Positions 1 to 7,960 of a DNA stretch of 20,535 bases are shown piece by piece; position 1 is the first letter of the stretch, and each line of letters opens with the position of its first letter. Origin of the DNA: an uncultured Veillonella sp. (GTDB lineage: Bacteria > Bacillota > Negativicutes > Veillonellales > Veillonellaceae); assembly GCF_915069625.1 (NCBI RefSeq), contig NZ_CAJZFD010000010.1:1-20535 (forward strand), read 5' to 3'. The notes beneath the pieces were generated by a model that saw only the letters and a list, made by a program, of their open reading frames with translations, was not told the DNA's origin and made no database searches. The translations under genes and the position numbers were made by a program.

Positions 1-201
1 GAATCACGTCAACAAATGGCTGATTTAGAGAAAACACTAGAAGAACGAAAGTTAATTCAAAAAGCTACAGGAATTCTTATGGATTTATATAAAATTACGG
101 AGGACGAAGCATATAATCGAATTCGTCAATTAAGTATGAAAAAACGAGATTCTATTGCTAGCATATGTAAATTAATTATTCAGCAAGCATCATCTAATTA
201 G
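1..201 (+). CDS. ANTAR-domain response regulator / antiterminator, C-terminal part (5' end outside window)
   Basis: The reading frame is open from base 1 to the TAG at 199-201, so this is the 3' end of a gene that starts upstream of the window. The 66 visible residues match an ANTAR RNA-binding domain: an initial helix (LEKTLEERKLIQKATGILM), the A-x-GILM core, then T-E-D-E-A-Y and a final helix with I-R-x-L-S-M. ANTAR proteins (AmiR/NasT/EutV type) bind paired hairpins in leader RNA and prevent termination; usually a receiver domain precedes ANTAR. The receiver domain would lie outside the window, so the signal input and target cannot be named. The internal ATG at 16 lies within the domain and is not the likely start. 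A strong hairpin follows the stop, so this is the last gene of its transcript. Confidence 0.8.
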   Translation, partial: ESRQQMADLEKTLEERKLIQKATGILMDLYKITEDEAYNRIRQLSMKKRDSIASICKLIIQQASSN

Positions 202-216
202 AGACTAAATACAAGT

Positions 217-257
217 AGCCTTCTATATGAGATATATCTTATATAGAAGGCTATTTT
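217..257 (+). terminator. Intrinsic terminator after the ANTAR gene
   Basis: A 12-bp perfect stem (AGCCTTCTATAT, 217-228, with ATATAGAAGGCT, 241-252) has a 12-nt loop and a following ATTTTAT stretch. It lies 15 nt after the stop codon. It isolates the ANTAR gene from groESL. Confidence 0.85.
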
Positions 258-286
258 ATATGAATTAATACTTGTAAAAACTAAAA

Positions 287-301
287 AGTCAAAAAATCAA
301 A
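287..301 (+). promoter_or_regulatory. Possible CtsR-type box upstream of groESL
   Basis: AGTCAAA (287-293) is followed after one base by AATCAAA (295-301). The 7-base word resembles the CtsR half-site RGTCAAA. The spacing is 8 nt between half-site starts, not the 10 nt of the Bacillus consensus, but it equals the spacing seen in front of ctsR in this window. It lies just upstream of the -35 of the groE promoter. A-rich sequence makes chance similarity possible, and the second half-site is imperfect. Confidence 0.4.
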
Positions 302-309
302 ATTTCTGC

Positions 310-337
310 TTGCATTTATTTTGACATCGGTTATAAT
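310..337 (+). promoter_or_regulatory. groESL promoter (sigma-A type)
   Basis: TTGCAT (310-315), a 16-bp spacer and TATAAT (332-337). The predicted start site, around 344, falls immediately before the CIRCE operator, the usual arrangement for HrcA repression. A TTGACA at 321-326 looks better as a -35 but is only 5 bp from this TATAAT and has no good -10 at 16-18 bp. Confidence 0.75.
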
Positions 338-348
338 AATACATGTGA

Positions 349-375
349 TTAGCACTCGGTAACTTAGAGTGCTAA
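349..375 (+). promoter_or_regulatory. CIRCE operator (HrcA binding site)
   Basis: A perfect CIRCE inverted repeat: TTAGCACTC (349-357), a 9-bp spacer, GAGTGCTAA (367-375). This is the site bound by the heat-shock repressor HrcA in front of groESL and dnaK operons. It sits at the start of the transcript, 41 bp upstream of the groES start. hrcA itself is not in the window. Confidence 0.97.
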
Positions 376-416
376 TAAATTGTAAATAATAACTAGTAAA
401 TAAGGAGTGACATCAT

Positions 417-698
417 ATGTTAAAACCATTAGCTGACCGCGTTCTTATCCGTTTAGAAGCAAAAGAAGAAAAAACTAAAAGTGGTATTTTCCTTCCTGAT
501 ACAGCAAAAGAAAAACCTCAAGAAGGTGTAGTAGTAGCTGTAGGTGCTGGTAAAGTTTATGACAATGGTCAACGTGTAGCTCCAGAAGTTAAAGTTGGCG
601 ATACTGTTATGTTCGCAAAATATGCTGGTAGCGAATTAGAAATCGATGGCGCTACTCACTTGATCATTAGCGAACGTGATATTTTGGCAGTATTATAA
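417..698 (+). CDS. groES: Co-chaperonin GroES (Cpn10)
   Basis: A 93-residue protein, the normal GroES length. It forms the heptameric lid on the GroEL ring and controls closure of the folding chamber in the cytoplasm. It opens with the family signature L-K-P-L-x-D-R-V-L-I (2-11). The mobile loop carries the GroEL-contacting hydrophobic triplet I24-F25-L26 in S-G-I-F-L-P, and the C-terminal half has [12 protein letters not shown] and the E-x-D-G turn of the roof region. A strong ribosome site, AAGGAG, lies about 9 nt before the ATG. It is the first gene of the groES-groEL pair, under the CIRCE promoter. Confidence 0.98.
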   Translation: MLKPLADRVLIRLEAKEEKTKSGIFLPDTAKEKPQEGVVVAVGAGKVYDNGQRVAPEVKVGDTVMFAKYAGSELEIDGATHLIISERDILAVL

Positions 699-2434
<1,736 letters not shown>

Positions 2435-2467
2435 TCAACTGCTTCGCGCATAATCTATAAGATTTAG

Positions 2468-2524
2468 AATAATCCTAATGAATTTGGAACTATATGTTCA
2501 CTTTTTCATTAGGATTATTTTTTG
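2468..2524 (+). terminator. Intrinsic terminator of groESL
   Basis: A 15-bp perfect stem (2468-2482 with 2505-2519; arms AATAATCCTAATGAA and its complement) encloses a 22-nt loop that holds a small inner GAAC-TATAT-GTTC hairpin. A run of T follows from 2518. It lies 33 nt after the groEL stop. Confidence 0.93.
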
Positions 2525-2568
2525 TATTTAGCTAAATCAGTTATATGAGGATTATCAAATCGATAAAA

Positions 2569-2597
2569 TTGATTTTGTATACAACATATGTTATAAT
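2569..2597 (+). promoter_or_regulatory. Upstream promoter of the doxX-like gene
   Basis: TTGATT (2569-2574), a 17-bp spacer, TATAAT (2592-2597). It lies just after the groEL terminator and would give a leader of about 100 nt. Confidence 0.55.
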
Positions 2598-2624
2598 TCT
2601 ATAGAATTTAATATTGAGTCTAGT

Positions 2625-2653
2625 TTGACACAGTAGTTACTGACCTTTATAAT
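2625..2653 (+). promoter_or_regulatory. Consensus sigma-A promoter of the doxX-like gene
   Basis: TTGACA (2625-2630), exactly 17 bp, TATAAT (2648-2653): a full match to the housekeeping consensus. The predicted start is near 2660, which falls on a perfect palindrome, ATCGAA-TTAT-TTCGAT (2660-2675). That element could be an operator at +1 or a hairpin at the 5' end of the mRNA. Confidence 0.8.
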
Positions 2654-2702
2654 ATGGTTATCGAATTATTTCGATGTTGTTTAACCTGAAAGAAGGATTA
2701 CT

Positions 2703-3119
2703 ATGTTGAGCTTTATTTTTAAAAGTAAACCTAATTATGTTAATTTTGGCCTCTTAGTTTATCGTTTGGCACTTGGTATTTCTATGTTTTATCATGGATA
2801 TTTAAAGTATTTGAGCGGTGCTGAAGGCCTTTATAAAGTTGGAGCTATGTTGGCACCATTAGGTGTACCTGGTGGTTATGAAATATTAGGTACTATGGCA
2901 GCATATGCAGAAATGATAGGCGGCGTACTTATAGCAGTTGGTCTATTTACAAGAATTGGATCTTTGCTACTTATTGGTACATTAGCAGTGGCCACGATAT
3001 TAAATCTTAGTGGCAGCTTCTTTAGTTGGGACTATCCATCTCAAATGGGCTTTGGTGCACTTATGTTATTCTTTGCAGGTGCAGGACGCTATAGCCTAGA
3101 TAAAGCTTTATTTAAATAA
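2703..3119 (+). CDS. DoxX-family integral membrane protein
   Basis: A 138-residue hydrophobic protein with four predicted membrane segments (about 14-30, 60-81, 85-103 and 114-129). The DoxX hallmarks are L-V-Y-R-L-A-L-G-I-S-M-F-Y-H-G in the first helix, the conserved acidic residue in helix 2 (A-Y-A-E-M-I-G-G-V-L-I-A-V-G-L-F-T-R), and G-A-L-M-L-F-F-A-G-A-G-R-Y-S-L-D at the end. DoxX proteins are small membrane proteins. Some are linked to oxidative-stress or thiol/sulfur chemistry, but the biochemical role of most is unknown and this sequence does not settle it. The ribosome site GAAGGA lies about 5 nt before the ATG. It is a single gene with its own strong promoters and a terminator after it. 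Confidence 0.88.
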   Translation: MLSFIFKSKPNYVNFGLLVYRLALGISMFYHGYLKYLSGAEGLYKVGAMLAPLGVPGGYEILGTMAAYAEMIGGVLIAVGLFTRIGSLLLIGTLAVATILNLSGSFFSWDYPSQMGFGALMLFFAGAGRYSLDKALFK

Positions 3120-3132
3120 TAATTAGGATAAT

Positions 3133-3161
3133 AGACTCGTCGATTGATGAGTCTTTTATTT
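3133..3161 (+). terminator. Weak intrinsic terminator between the doxX-like and decarboxylase genes
   Basis: AGACTCGTC (3133-3141) pairs with GATGAGTCT (3146-3154) across a 4-nt loop, with one G-U pair, followed by TTTATTTG. The short stem and interrupted T-run suggest incomplete termination. This matters because no clear promoter is visible for the next gene. Confidence 0.65.
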
Positions 3162-3177
3162 GTGTAGCGAGGTTATT

Positions 3178-4434
3178 ATGAATACAAAAACAGTTCCGTT
3201 TACAGCTGAACAATTAGAAAATATTATTGCCCAATATCCAACACCATTTCATATTTACGATGAAGAAGGTATCATTGAAAATATGAAATCTTTCATCGAT
3301 GCATTTTCTTGGAATAAAGGGTTTAAACAATATTTTGCTGTAAAAGCGACTCCAAATCCATATATTATGCGTGTGTTACAAAAACTTGGGGTAGGTGCAG
3401 ACTGCTCTTCCTTGGCAGAGTTGATGCTATGCGAAAAAGTGGGCATTACAGGTCATGACATTATGTTCACATCTAATGACACACCATATGTAGAATATAA
3501 AAAAGCACTAGAAATGGGTGCTATTATCAACCTAGATGATATTACTCATATTGAATATTTAGAAAAAAATCATGGTTCTTTGCCTGATACGTTCTGCGTT
3601 CGTTATAACCCAGGCTCCTTAAAAGAAGGGGGCAATACAATTATTGGCCTTCCTGAAGAAGCTAAATACGGTATGACTCGTGAACAAATTTTTGAAGCCT
3701 ACAAACAACTACAAGCAAAAGGTGTAAAACACTTTGGTATCCATACAATGGTTGTTTCTAATGAACTTGATATCGATGGCTTAGTTGGCACGGCTGAACT
3801 TTGCTTTAATCTTGCCGTAGATATTAAAAATGAGCTTGGCATCAATGTTGAGTTTATCGATCTTGGTGGTGGCGTAGGTGTTGCTTATAAACCAGAACAA
3901 ACACCTGTAGATTTCAAAGCGCTTAGCAAGGGTGTAGAAGAGGCTTACAATAGAATTCTCGTAGCTAATGGTCTTGGTGATGTAGCATTAGCTTATGAAT
4001 GTGGTCGTATGGTTACAGGTCCATTTGGTTACCTAGTTTCTACAGCGATTCACAAAAAAGATATTTATCGTCATTACATTGGTCTTGATTCTTGCATGGC
4101 AAATCTTATGCGTCCAGCATTATATGGTTCTTATCACCATATTACTGTAATGGGTAAAGAAAATGCGCCTAAGGACCATGTATATGATGTAACGGGCTCC
4201 TTATGTGAAAATAACGATAAGTTCGCAATCCAACGTGAATTGCCAAAAATTGATATTGGTGATCGTATCATCATTCATGATGCTGGTGCACATGGTCATT
4301 CTATGGGCTTTAACTATAATGGTAAATTGCGTTCTGCTGAGTTGTTATTACATAAAGATGGCTCTGTTACACAAATTCGTCGTGCTGAAACATATGATGA
4401 TTTGTTTGGCACTCTCGATTTCTCCAACCTATAA
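3178..4434 (+). CDS. Diaminopimelate decarboxylase-like PLP enzyme (fold type III)
   Basis: A 418-residue protein of the LysA/ODC alanine-racemase-fold group. The PLP lysine is K56 in YFAVKATPNPY. The phosphate-binding Gly loop is D228-L-G-G-G. E274 lies in E-C-G-R (the family usually has E-P-G-R). The active-site cysteine block is L-C343-E-N-N-D, then the usual A-G-A-x-G and N-Y-N-G-K-L-R-S-A-E segments. The region that normally reads H-x-x-I-G-S-Q reads G-I-H-T-M-V-V-S-N-E-L-D. The best guess is meso-diaminopimelate decarboxylase (last step of lysine synthesis), but another amino acid or carboxy-amine substrate is possible, so no symbol is given. The ATG at 3178 has GCGAGG 5 nt upstream; an in-frame TTG at 3160 lies in the tail of the preceding terminator and is unlikely. 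It stands alone between doxX and the suf leader. Confidence 0.8.
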   Translation: MNTKTVPFTAEQLENIIAQYPTPFHIYDEEGIIENMKSFIDAFSWNKGFKQYFAVKATPNPYIMRVLQKLGVGADCSSLAELMLCEKVGITGHDIMFTSNDTPYVEYKKALEMGAIINLDDITHIEYLEKNHGSLPDTFCVRYNPGSLKEGGNTIIGLPEEAKYGMTREQIFEAYKQLQAKGVKHFGIHTMVVSNELDIDGLVGTAELCFNLAVDIKNELGINVEFIDLGGGVGVAYKPEQTPVDFKALSKGVEEAYNRILVANGLGDVALAYECGRMVTGPFGYLVSTAIHKKDIYRHYIGLDSCMANLMRPALYGSYHHITVMGKENAPKDHVYDVTGSLCENNDKFAIQRELPKIDIGDRIIIHDAGAHGHSMGFNYNGKLRSAELLLHKDGSVTQIRRAETYDDLFGTLDFSNL

Positions 4435-4541
4435 TTTAATATTGAGAATCGAATAGGATGAGAATGAATATTATTAAAAGCCTATCAATATATGTAATAT
4501 ATGATATTCTTTTAATTCCTGTATATTTTAGTAGGAATATC
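4435..4541 (+). other. AT-rich spacer after the decarboxylase gene
   Basis: No gene is visible. There is an AT-rich imperfect hairpin around 4485-4505, followed by TTCTTTTAA, which might weakly terminate the decarboxylase transcript, and a 6-bp inverted repeat ATTCCT...AGGAAT (4515-4520 and 4533-4538) just upstream of the next -35. Neither is strong enough to name a function. Confidence 0.3.
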
Positions 4542-4570
4542 TTGCTATCATTTAGATAAGAATGTATAAT
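4542..4570 (+). promoter_or_regulatory. Promoter upstream of the suf leader
   Basis: TTGCTA (4542-4547), a 17-bp spacer, TATAAT (4565-4570). The predicted start, near 4577, lies about 40 nt before an intrinsic terminator and about 155 nt before sufC. Confidence 0.65.
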
Positions 4571-4616
4571 AATTGTAGATTGTTATGCACATACTTGCTA
4601 AGTTGGCGAGAATTAC

Positions 4617-4650
4617 GGCGGTATTCACGTTAGTGCGTACCGCCTTTTTA
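4617..4650 (+). terminator. Intrinsic terminator in the suf leader (possible attenuator)
   Basis: GGCGGTA (4617-4623) pairs with TACCGCC (4638-4644), with an inner CAC/GTG pairing, followed by TTTTT (4645-4649). It is one of the most GC-rich stems in the window. It lies between a good promoter (4542-4570) and sufC. It could end a short RNA, act as an attenuator of the suf operon, or be a distant terminator of the decarboxylase gene. A smaller possible hairpin, CTTGC/GCGAG, precedes it (about 4593-4610). Confidence 0.8.
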
Positions 4651-4684
4651 TATGTGTCAGTATATACGTTTTACATATAACGAT

Positions 4685-4709
4685 TGTATGCCTCGATATT
4701 GAGGATACA
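4685..4709 (+). promoter_or_regulatory. Palindrome just upstream of sufC (candidate operator or mRNA hairpin)
   Basis: TGTAT-G-CCTC (4685-4694) and GAGG-ATACA (4701-4709) form a 9-bp dyad with one extra base around a 6-bp centre. It lies between the leader terminator and the sufC ribosome site. Fe-S operons are often controlled by Rrf2/IscR-type repressors that bind such dyads, but I cannot match this site to a known consensus. Confidence 0.4.
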
Positions 4710-4730
4710 TAATAAAAAGGAGTGAATATT

Positions 4731-5474
4731 TTGGCTGAATTACTTCAGATAAAAGATTTAAAGGTATCCGTTGAAGATAAACAAATCTTGAAAGGTATCA
4801 ACTTAACAATTAATAAAGGTGAAATTCACGTTGTAATGGGCACAAATGGTGCAGGTAAGTCTACACTTGCTAATGCTATCATGGGTAACTCTACATATAC
4901 TGTAGACAGTGGCTCCATTATTTTTGATGGTAAAGATATTACAGAAGATGCAGTAAACGATCGTGCAAAAGCTGGTATCTTCATGTCCTTCCAAAACCCT
5001 ATTTCTATTCCTGGTATCACTGTAGAAAACTTCATTCGTACAGCTAAATCCACAATTACTGGTGAAAATGTACGTGCTTTGTCCTTCAAAAAAGAATTGA
5101 AAGAAAAAATGGATGAATTGTCCTTTGATTTGTCCTATGCACAACGTTATGTAAATGAAGGTTTCTCCGGTGGTGAACGCAAGAAAAATGAAATTCTTCA
5201 AATGTCCATTTTGAATCCTAAATTGGCTATTCTTGATGAAACTGACTCCGGTCTTGACGTAGACGCAGTTCGTATCGTATCCGAAGGCGTACAACGTTTC
5301 CACAACGAAGACAATGCTGTATTGATCATCACTCACCACAACCAAATCTTGCAAAAATTAAAACCTGACTATGTTCATGTATTGATCAACGGTAAGATCG
5401 TTAAAACTGGTGATGCTTCTCTTGTACGTGAAATCGAAGAAAAAGGTTACGACGCATACAAAGCATTAGCATAG
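4731..5474 (+). CDS. sufC: Fe-S cluster assembly ATPase SufC
   Basis: A 247-residue ABC-type ATPase of the SufBCD scaffold, which uses ATP to reshape SufB-SufD during Fe-S cluster assembly. Walker A is G37-TNGAGKS-T45. The signature F-S146-G-G-E-R-K-K-N-E carries the extra lysines typical of SufC. Walker B ends in L-D169-E170-T-D-S-G-L-D, and the switch histidine follows in I-T-H-H-N. There are two possible starts. GTG at 4722 overlaps the ribosome site itself (AAGGAG, 4717-4722), so TTG at 4731, 8 nt after it, giving M-A-E-L-L-Q-I-K, is preferred. It is the first gene of sufCBDSU. The sufC stop codon shares bases with the sufB ribosome site, so translation is tightly linked. Confidence 0.96.
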   Translation: MAELLQIKDLKVSVEDKQILKGINLTINKGEIHVVMGTNGAGKSTLANAIMGNSTYTVDSGSIIFDGKDITEDAVNDRAKAGIFMSFQNPISIPGITVENFIRTAKSTITGENVRALSFKKELKEKMDELSFDLSYAQRYVNEGFSGGERKKNEILQMSILNPKLAILDETDSGLDVDAVRIVSEGVQRFHNEDNAVLIITHHNQILQKLKPDYVHVLINGKIVKTGDASLVREIEEKGYDAYKALA

Positions 5475-5482
5475 GAGGCACA

Positions 5483-6892
5483 ATGGAAGAAAGAAAGAAA
5501 ACCCAAGTCGCGGATATGGACCGTGGTGTCTATGATATTAAGAATGACTTTGAATATTCTTATATTTCTGATGCCGGTTTGACAGAAGATATTATCCGTG
5601 AAATTTGGTCTAATAAAAATGAACCTGAATGGATGCTTGACTTCCGTTTGAAATCTTTAGAAATCTACAATCGTATGGGGATTCCAAACTGGATTCCTGA
5701 TATTTCTGGCTTAGATATGGCTAATATCCATACTTATGTTAAGCCTAAAGTAGATATGAAAGAAAACTGGGACGAAGTTCCAGAAGAAATTAAAAGCACT
5801 TTTGACCGCTTAGGTATTCCAGAAGCGGAAAAAACATCTCTTGCTGGTGTTGGTGCGCAATATGACTCTGAAGTTGTTTACCACAGTATTCAAGAAGATC
5901 TTGTTAAACAAGGTGTTATCTATACTGATATTGAAACAGCATTACATGAGCATGAAGAAATCGTAAAAAAATACTGGATGACTTTGATTCCACCTACAGA
6001 CCATAAATGGGCTGCTCTTCATGGTGCAGTTTGGTCTGGTGGTTCCTTCGTATACGTTCCAGCAGGCGTACAAGTAGAGATTCCATTGCAATCTTACTTC
6101 CGCTTGAATGCACCAGGTGCTGGTCAGTTTGAACATACTATGATCATTGTAGAAGAAGGTGCTAAATTGCACTTTATCGAAGGTTGCTCTGCTCCTAAGT
6201 ATGATGTATCTAACCTTCATGCCGGCGCTGTTGAATTGTTCGTTAAAGACAATGCTACATTGCGTTACTCTACAATTGAAAACTGGTCCAAGAACATGTA
6301 CAACCTTAACACAAAACGTTGTGTAGTAGGTAAAAATGGTACAATCGAATGGGTATCTGGTTCCTTTGGTTCCAAAGTTTCCTGCTTGTATCCAATGAGT
6401 ATTCTTAACGGTGAAGGTGCACATGCTGAATTTACAGGTGTAACATTCGCTGGTGAAGGCCAATTCCTTGATACAGGTTGTAAAGTGGTACATAATGCAC
6501 CATATACAACAAGTAATGTAAACTCTAAATCCATCTCTAAATCCGGTGGCGCTGCAATTTATCGTGGCCTTTTGAAAATTGGTCCTAAAGCGGAACATTC
6601 TAAAGCAACAGTTTCTTGTGAATCCTTGATGCTTGATGCTGAGTCTCAATCTGATACAATCCCAGCAATTATTGTAGAAAACGATAATGTAGACTTAGGT
6701 CATGAAGCAAAAATCGGTCGTATTTCCGATGAAGCAATTTTCTACCTCATGACTCGTGGTATCAGCGAAGAAGAAGCTCGCGCTATGCTTGTTCGTGGTT
6801 TCGTAGAGCCAATCTCTAAAGAATTGCCACTTGAATATGCAGTAGAAATGAACAATCTAATCAATCTTGAATTAGAAGGTTCTATCGGTTAA
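5483..6892 (+). CDS. sufB: Fe-S cluster scaffold protein SufB
   Basis: A 469-residue SufB, the usual length. It forms the beta-helical scaffold with SufD on which the cluster is built. It has the conserved N-terminal half (KNDFEYSYISDAGLTEDIIR and PEWMLDFRLKSLEIY), the W-S-G-G-S-F-V-Y-V-P-x-G-V segment, and the C-terminal F-Y-L-M-T-R-G-I-S-E-E-E-A-R. C379 in S-C-E-S-L aligns by motif with the essential cluster/sulfur-accepting cysteine of SufB (C405 in E. coli). The ribosome site AGGAGG lies 3-4 nt before the ATG. The protein ends G-S-I-G as in Bacillus SufB. Here sufB is second in the operon, whereas Bacillus has it last (sufCDSUB). Confidence 0.97.
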   Translation: MEERKKTQVADMDRGVYDIKNDFEYSYISDAGLTEDIIREIWSNKNEPEWMLDFRLKSLEIYNRMGIPNWIPDISGLDMANIHTYVKPKVDMKENWDEVPEEIKSTFDRLGIPEAEKTSLAGVGAQYDSEVVYHSIQEDLVKQGVIYTDIETALHEHEEIVKKYWMTLIPPTDHKWAALHGAVWSGGSFVYVPAGVQVEIPLQSYFRLNAPGAGQFEHTMIIVEEGAKLHFIEGCSAPKYDVSNLHAGAVELFVKDNATLRYSTIENWSKNMYNLNTKRCVVGKNGTIEWVSGSFGSKVSCLYPMSILNGEGAHAEFTGVTFAGEGQFLDTGCKVVHNAPYTTSNVNSKSISKSGGAAIYRGLLKIGPKAEHSKATVSCESLMLDAESQSDTIPAIIVENDNVDLGHEAKIGRISDEAIFYLMTRGISEEEARAMLVRGFVEPISKELPLEYAVEMNNLINLELEGSIG

Positions 6893-6901
6893 GGAGGAAT
6901 T

Positions 6902-7948
6902 ATGAGCGAATTACTATTTAATGAACTCCCTAGACCGACATTCAGATGGTTACGCGTTAATCATACTGTAAGTTCTCTAGCTGGAGAAGATGCAGCGGTA
7001 CAATCCATCGCTGTAGAAGCGAATCAAAATATTCTTTCACCATTACCTACTGGTACAGCATTACTAGATGGTAATTATGAAGGTGCAAATAAAGAAGCTG
7101 TTCTAGAATTAGTGGAAAAAGCGGAAGGCTATGCCATCAATGTACCTGCTAAAGCAAAAGAAGTAGTAGGTATCCGCATTGATGCTAATACTCGTGTGGC
7201 GAACCGTTTCCAATTTATCGTTGGTGAAGGTGCTGAATTAGAAGTACAATTCTATGTAACTGGTTCTGGCGATGCATTGACAAATGTTAGCTATTTAAAC
7301 GAATACGATGTTAAAGAAGCCGGTAAAGTTGTAGTGAAAAAGGTAAATCTTTTACCTGAACATGTACAACATATCGAGCATCGATACACTAAATTAGAAG
7401 ATAAAGCAGATGTAGAATACATCAATATTGAAATTGGTGGTAGTGAAAACATCTTGAATTACTATCACGATTTAGTAGGTCAAGAATCTCGAATGATTCA
7501 TGATATTGCTTATCTTGGTAATAAAGAGCAAAAATTTGATATTTCTATGGTTATGAGTCATGGTGGCAAAAAGTCCTACAGTGATATTCATACCTTAGGT
7601 GCTCTTAGCGGTAATTCTAAAAAATCCTTCCGTGGTACCCTTGATTTCCTTCATGGTGCAACTGCAGCTGAAGGCGCGGAAGAAGATACTTGCTTGTTGT
7701 TAGACCCTACTGTAAAATCTATCTCCTTGCCACTATTATTGTGTAAAGAAGATAATGTAGTTGGTAACCATGCAGCAAGTGCAGGCCAAATTGATCATAA
7801 TAAATTGTTCTACATCATGAGCCGTGGCTTTAGTGAAGTAGAAGCAAAACATATTATTGTTGAATCTATGATTCGACCTATTATTGATCGCATTGGTGAT
7901 GAAACGATTGAAGAAGCAGCATTAGCAGCTGTACGTAATAAAATTTAA
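6902..7948 (+). CDS. sufD: Fe-S cluster assembly protein SufD
   Basis: A 348-residue paralogue of SufB that completes the SufBC2D scaffold. It is shorter than SufB and somewhat shorter than many SufD proteins, with a low-complexity N-terminal part. The C-terminal core is clear: P-T-V-K-S-I-S-L-P-L-L-L-C-K-E-D, then G-N-H290-A-A-S-A-G and F-Y-I-M-S-R-G-F-S-E-V-E-A. H290 matches the functionally important histidine of E. coli SufD (H360). The ribosome site AAGGAGG lies in the 9-nt gap after sufB. Translation is probably coupled within the operon. Confidence 0.95.
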   Translation: MSELLFNELPRPTFRWLRVNHTVSSLAGEDAAVQSIAVEANQNILSPLPTGTALLDGNYEGANKEAVLELVEKAEGYAINVPAKAKEVVGIRIDANTRVANRFQFIVGEGAELEVQFYVTGSGDALTNVSYLNEYDVKEAGKVVVKKVNLLPEHVQHIEHRYTKLEDKADVEYINIEIGGSENILNYYHDLVGQESRMIHDIAYLGNKEQKFDISMVMSHGGKKSYSDIHTLGALSGNSKKSFRGTLDFLHGATAAEGAEEDTCLLLDPTVKSISLPLLLCKEDNVVGNHAASAGQIDHNKLFYIMSRGFSEVEAKHIIVESMIRPIIDRIGDETIEEAALAAVRNKI

Positions 7949-7960
7949 AGAGGCGTTTTT

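Noticed and set aside
321..326. TTGACA as the -35 of the groESL promoter
   Set aside because: It is only 5 bp from the TATAAT and no acceptable -10 lies 16-18 bp downstream; TTGCAT at 310-315 gives normal spacing.
4205..4456. An 83-codon frame overlapping the 3' end of the decarboxylase gene
   Set aside because: It is an out-of-frame shadow of a well-supported gene with no ribosome site.
5942..6649. A 235-codon open frame on the minus strand inside sufB
   Set aside because: Odd composition rich in Cys, Phe and Thr, no ribosome site, and fully inside the well-supported sufB.
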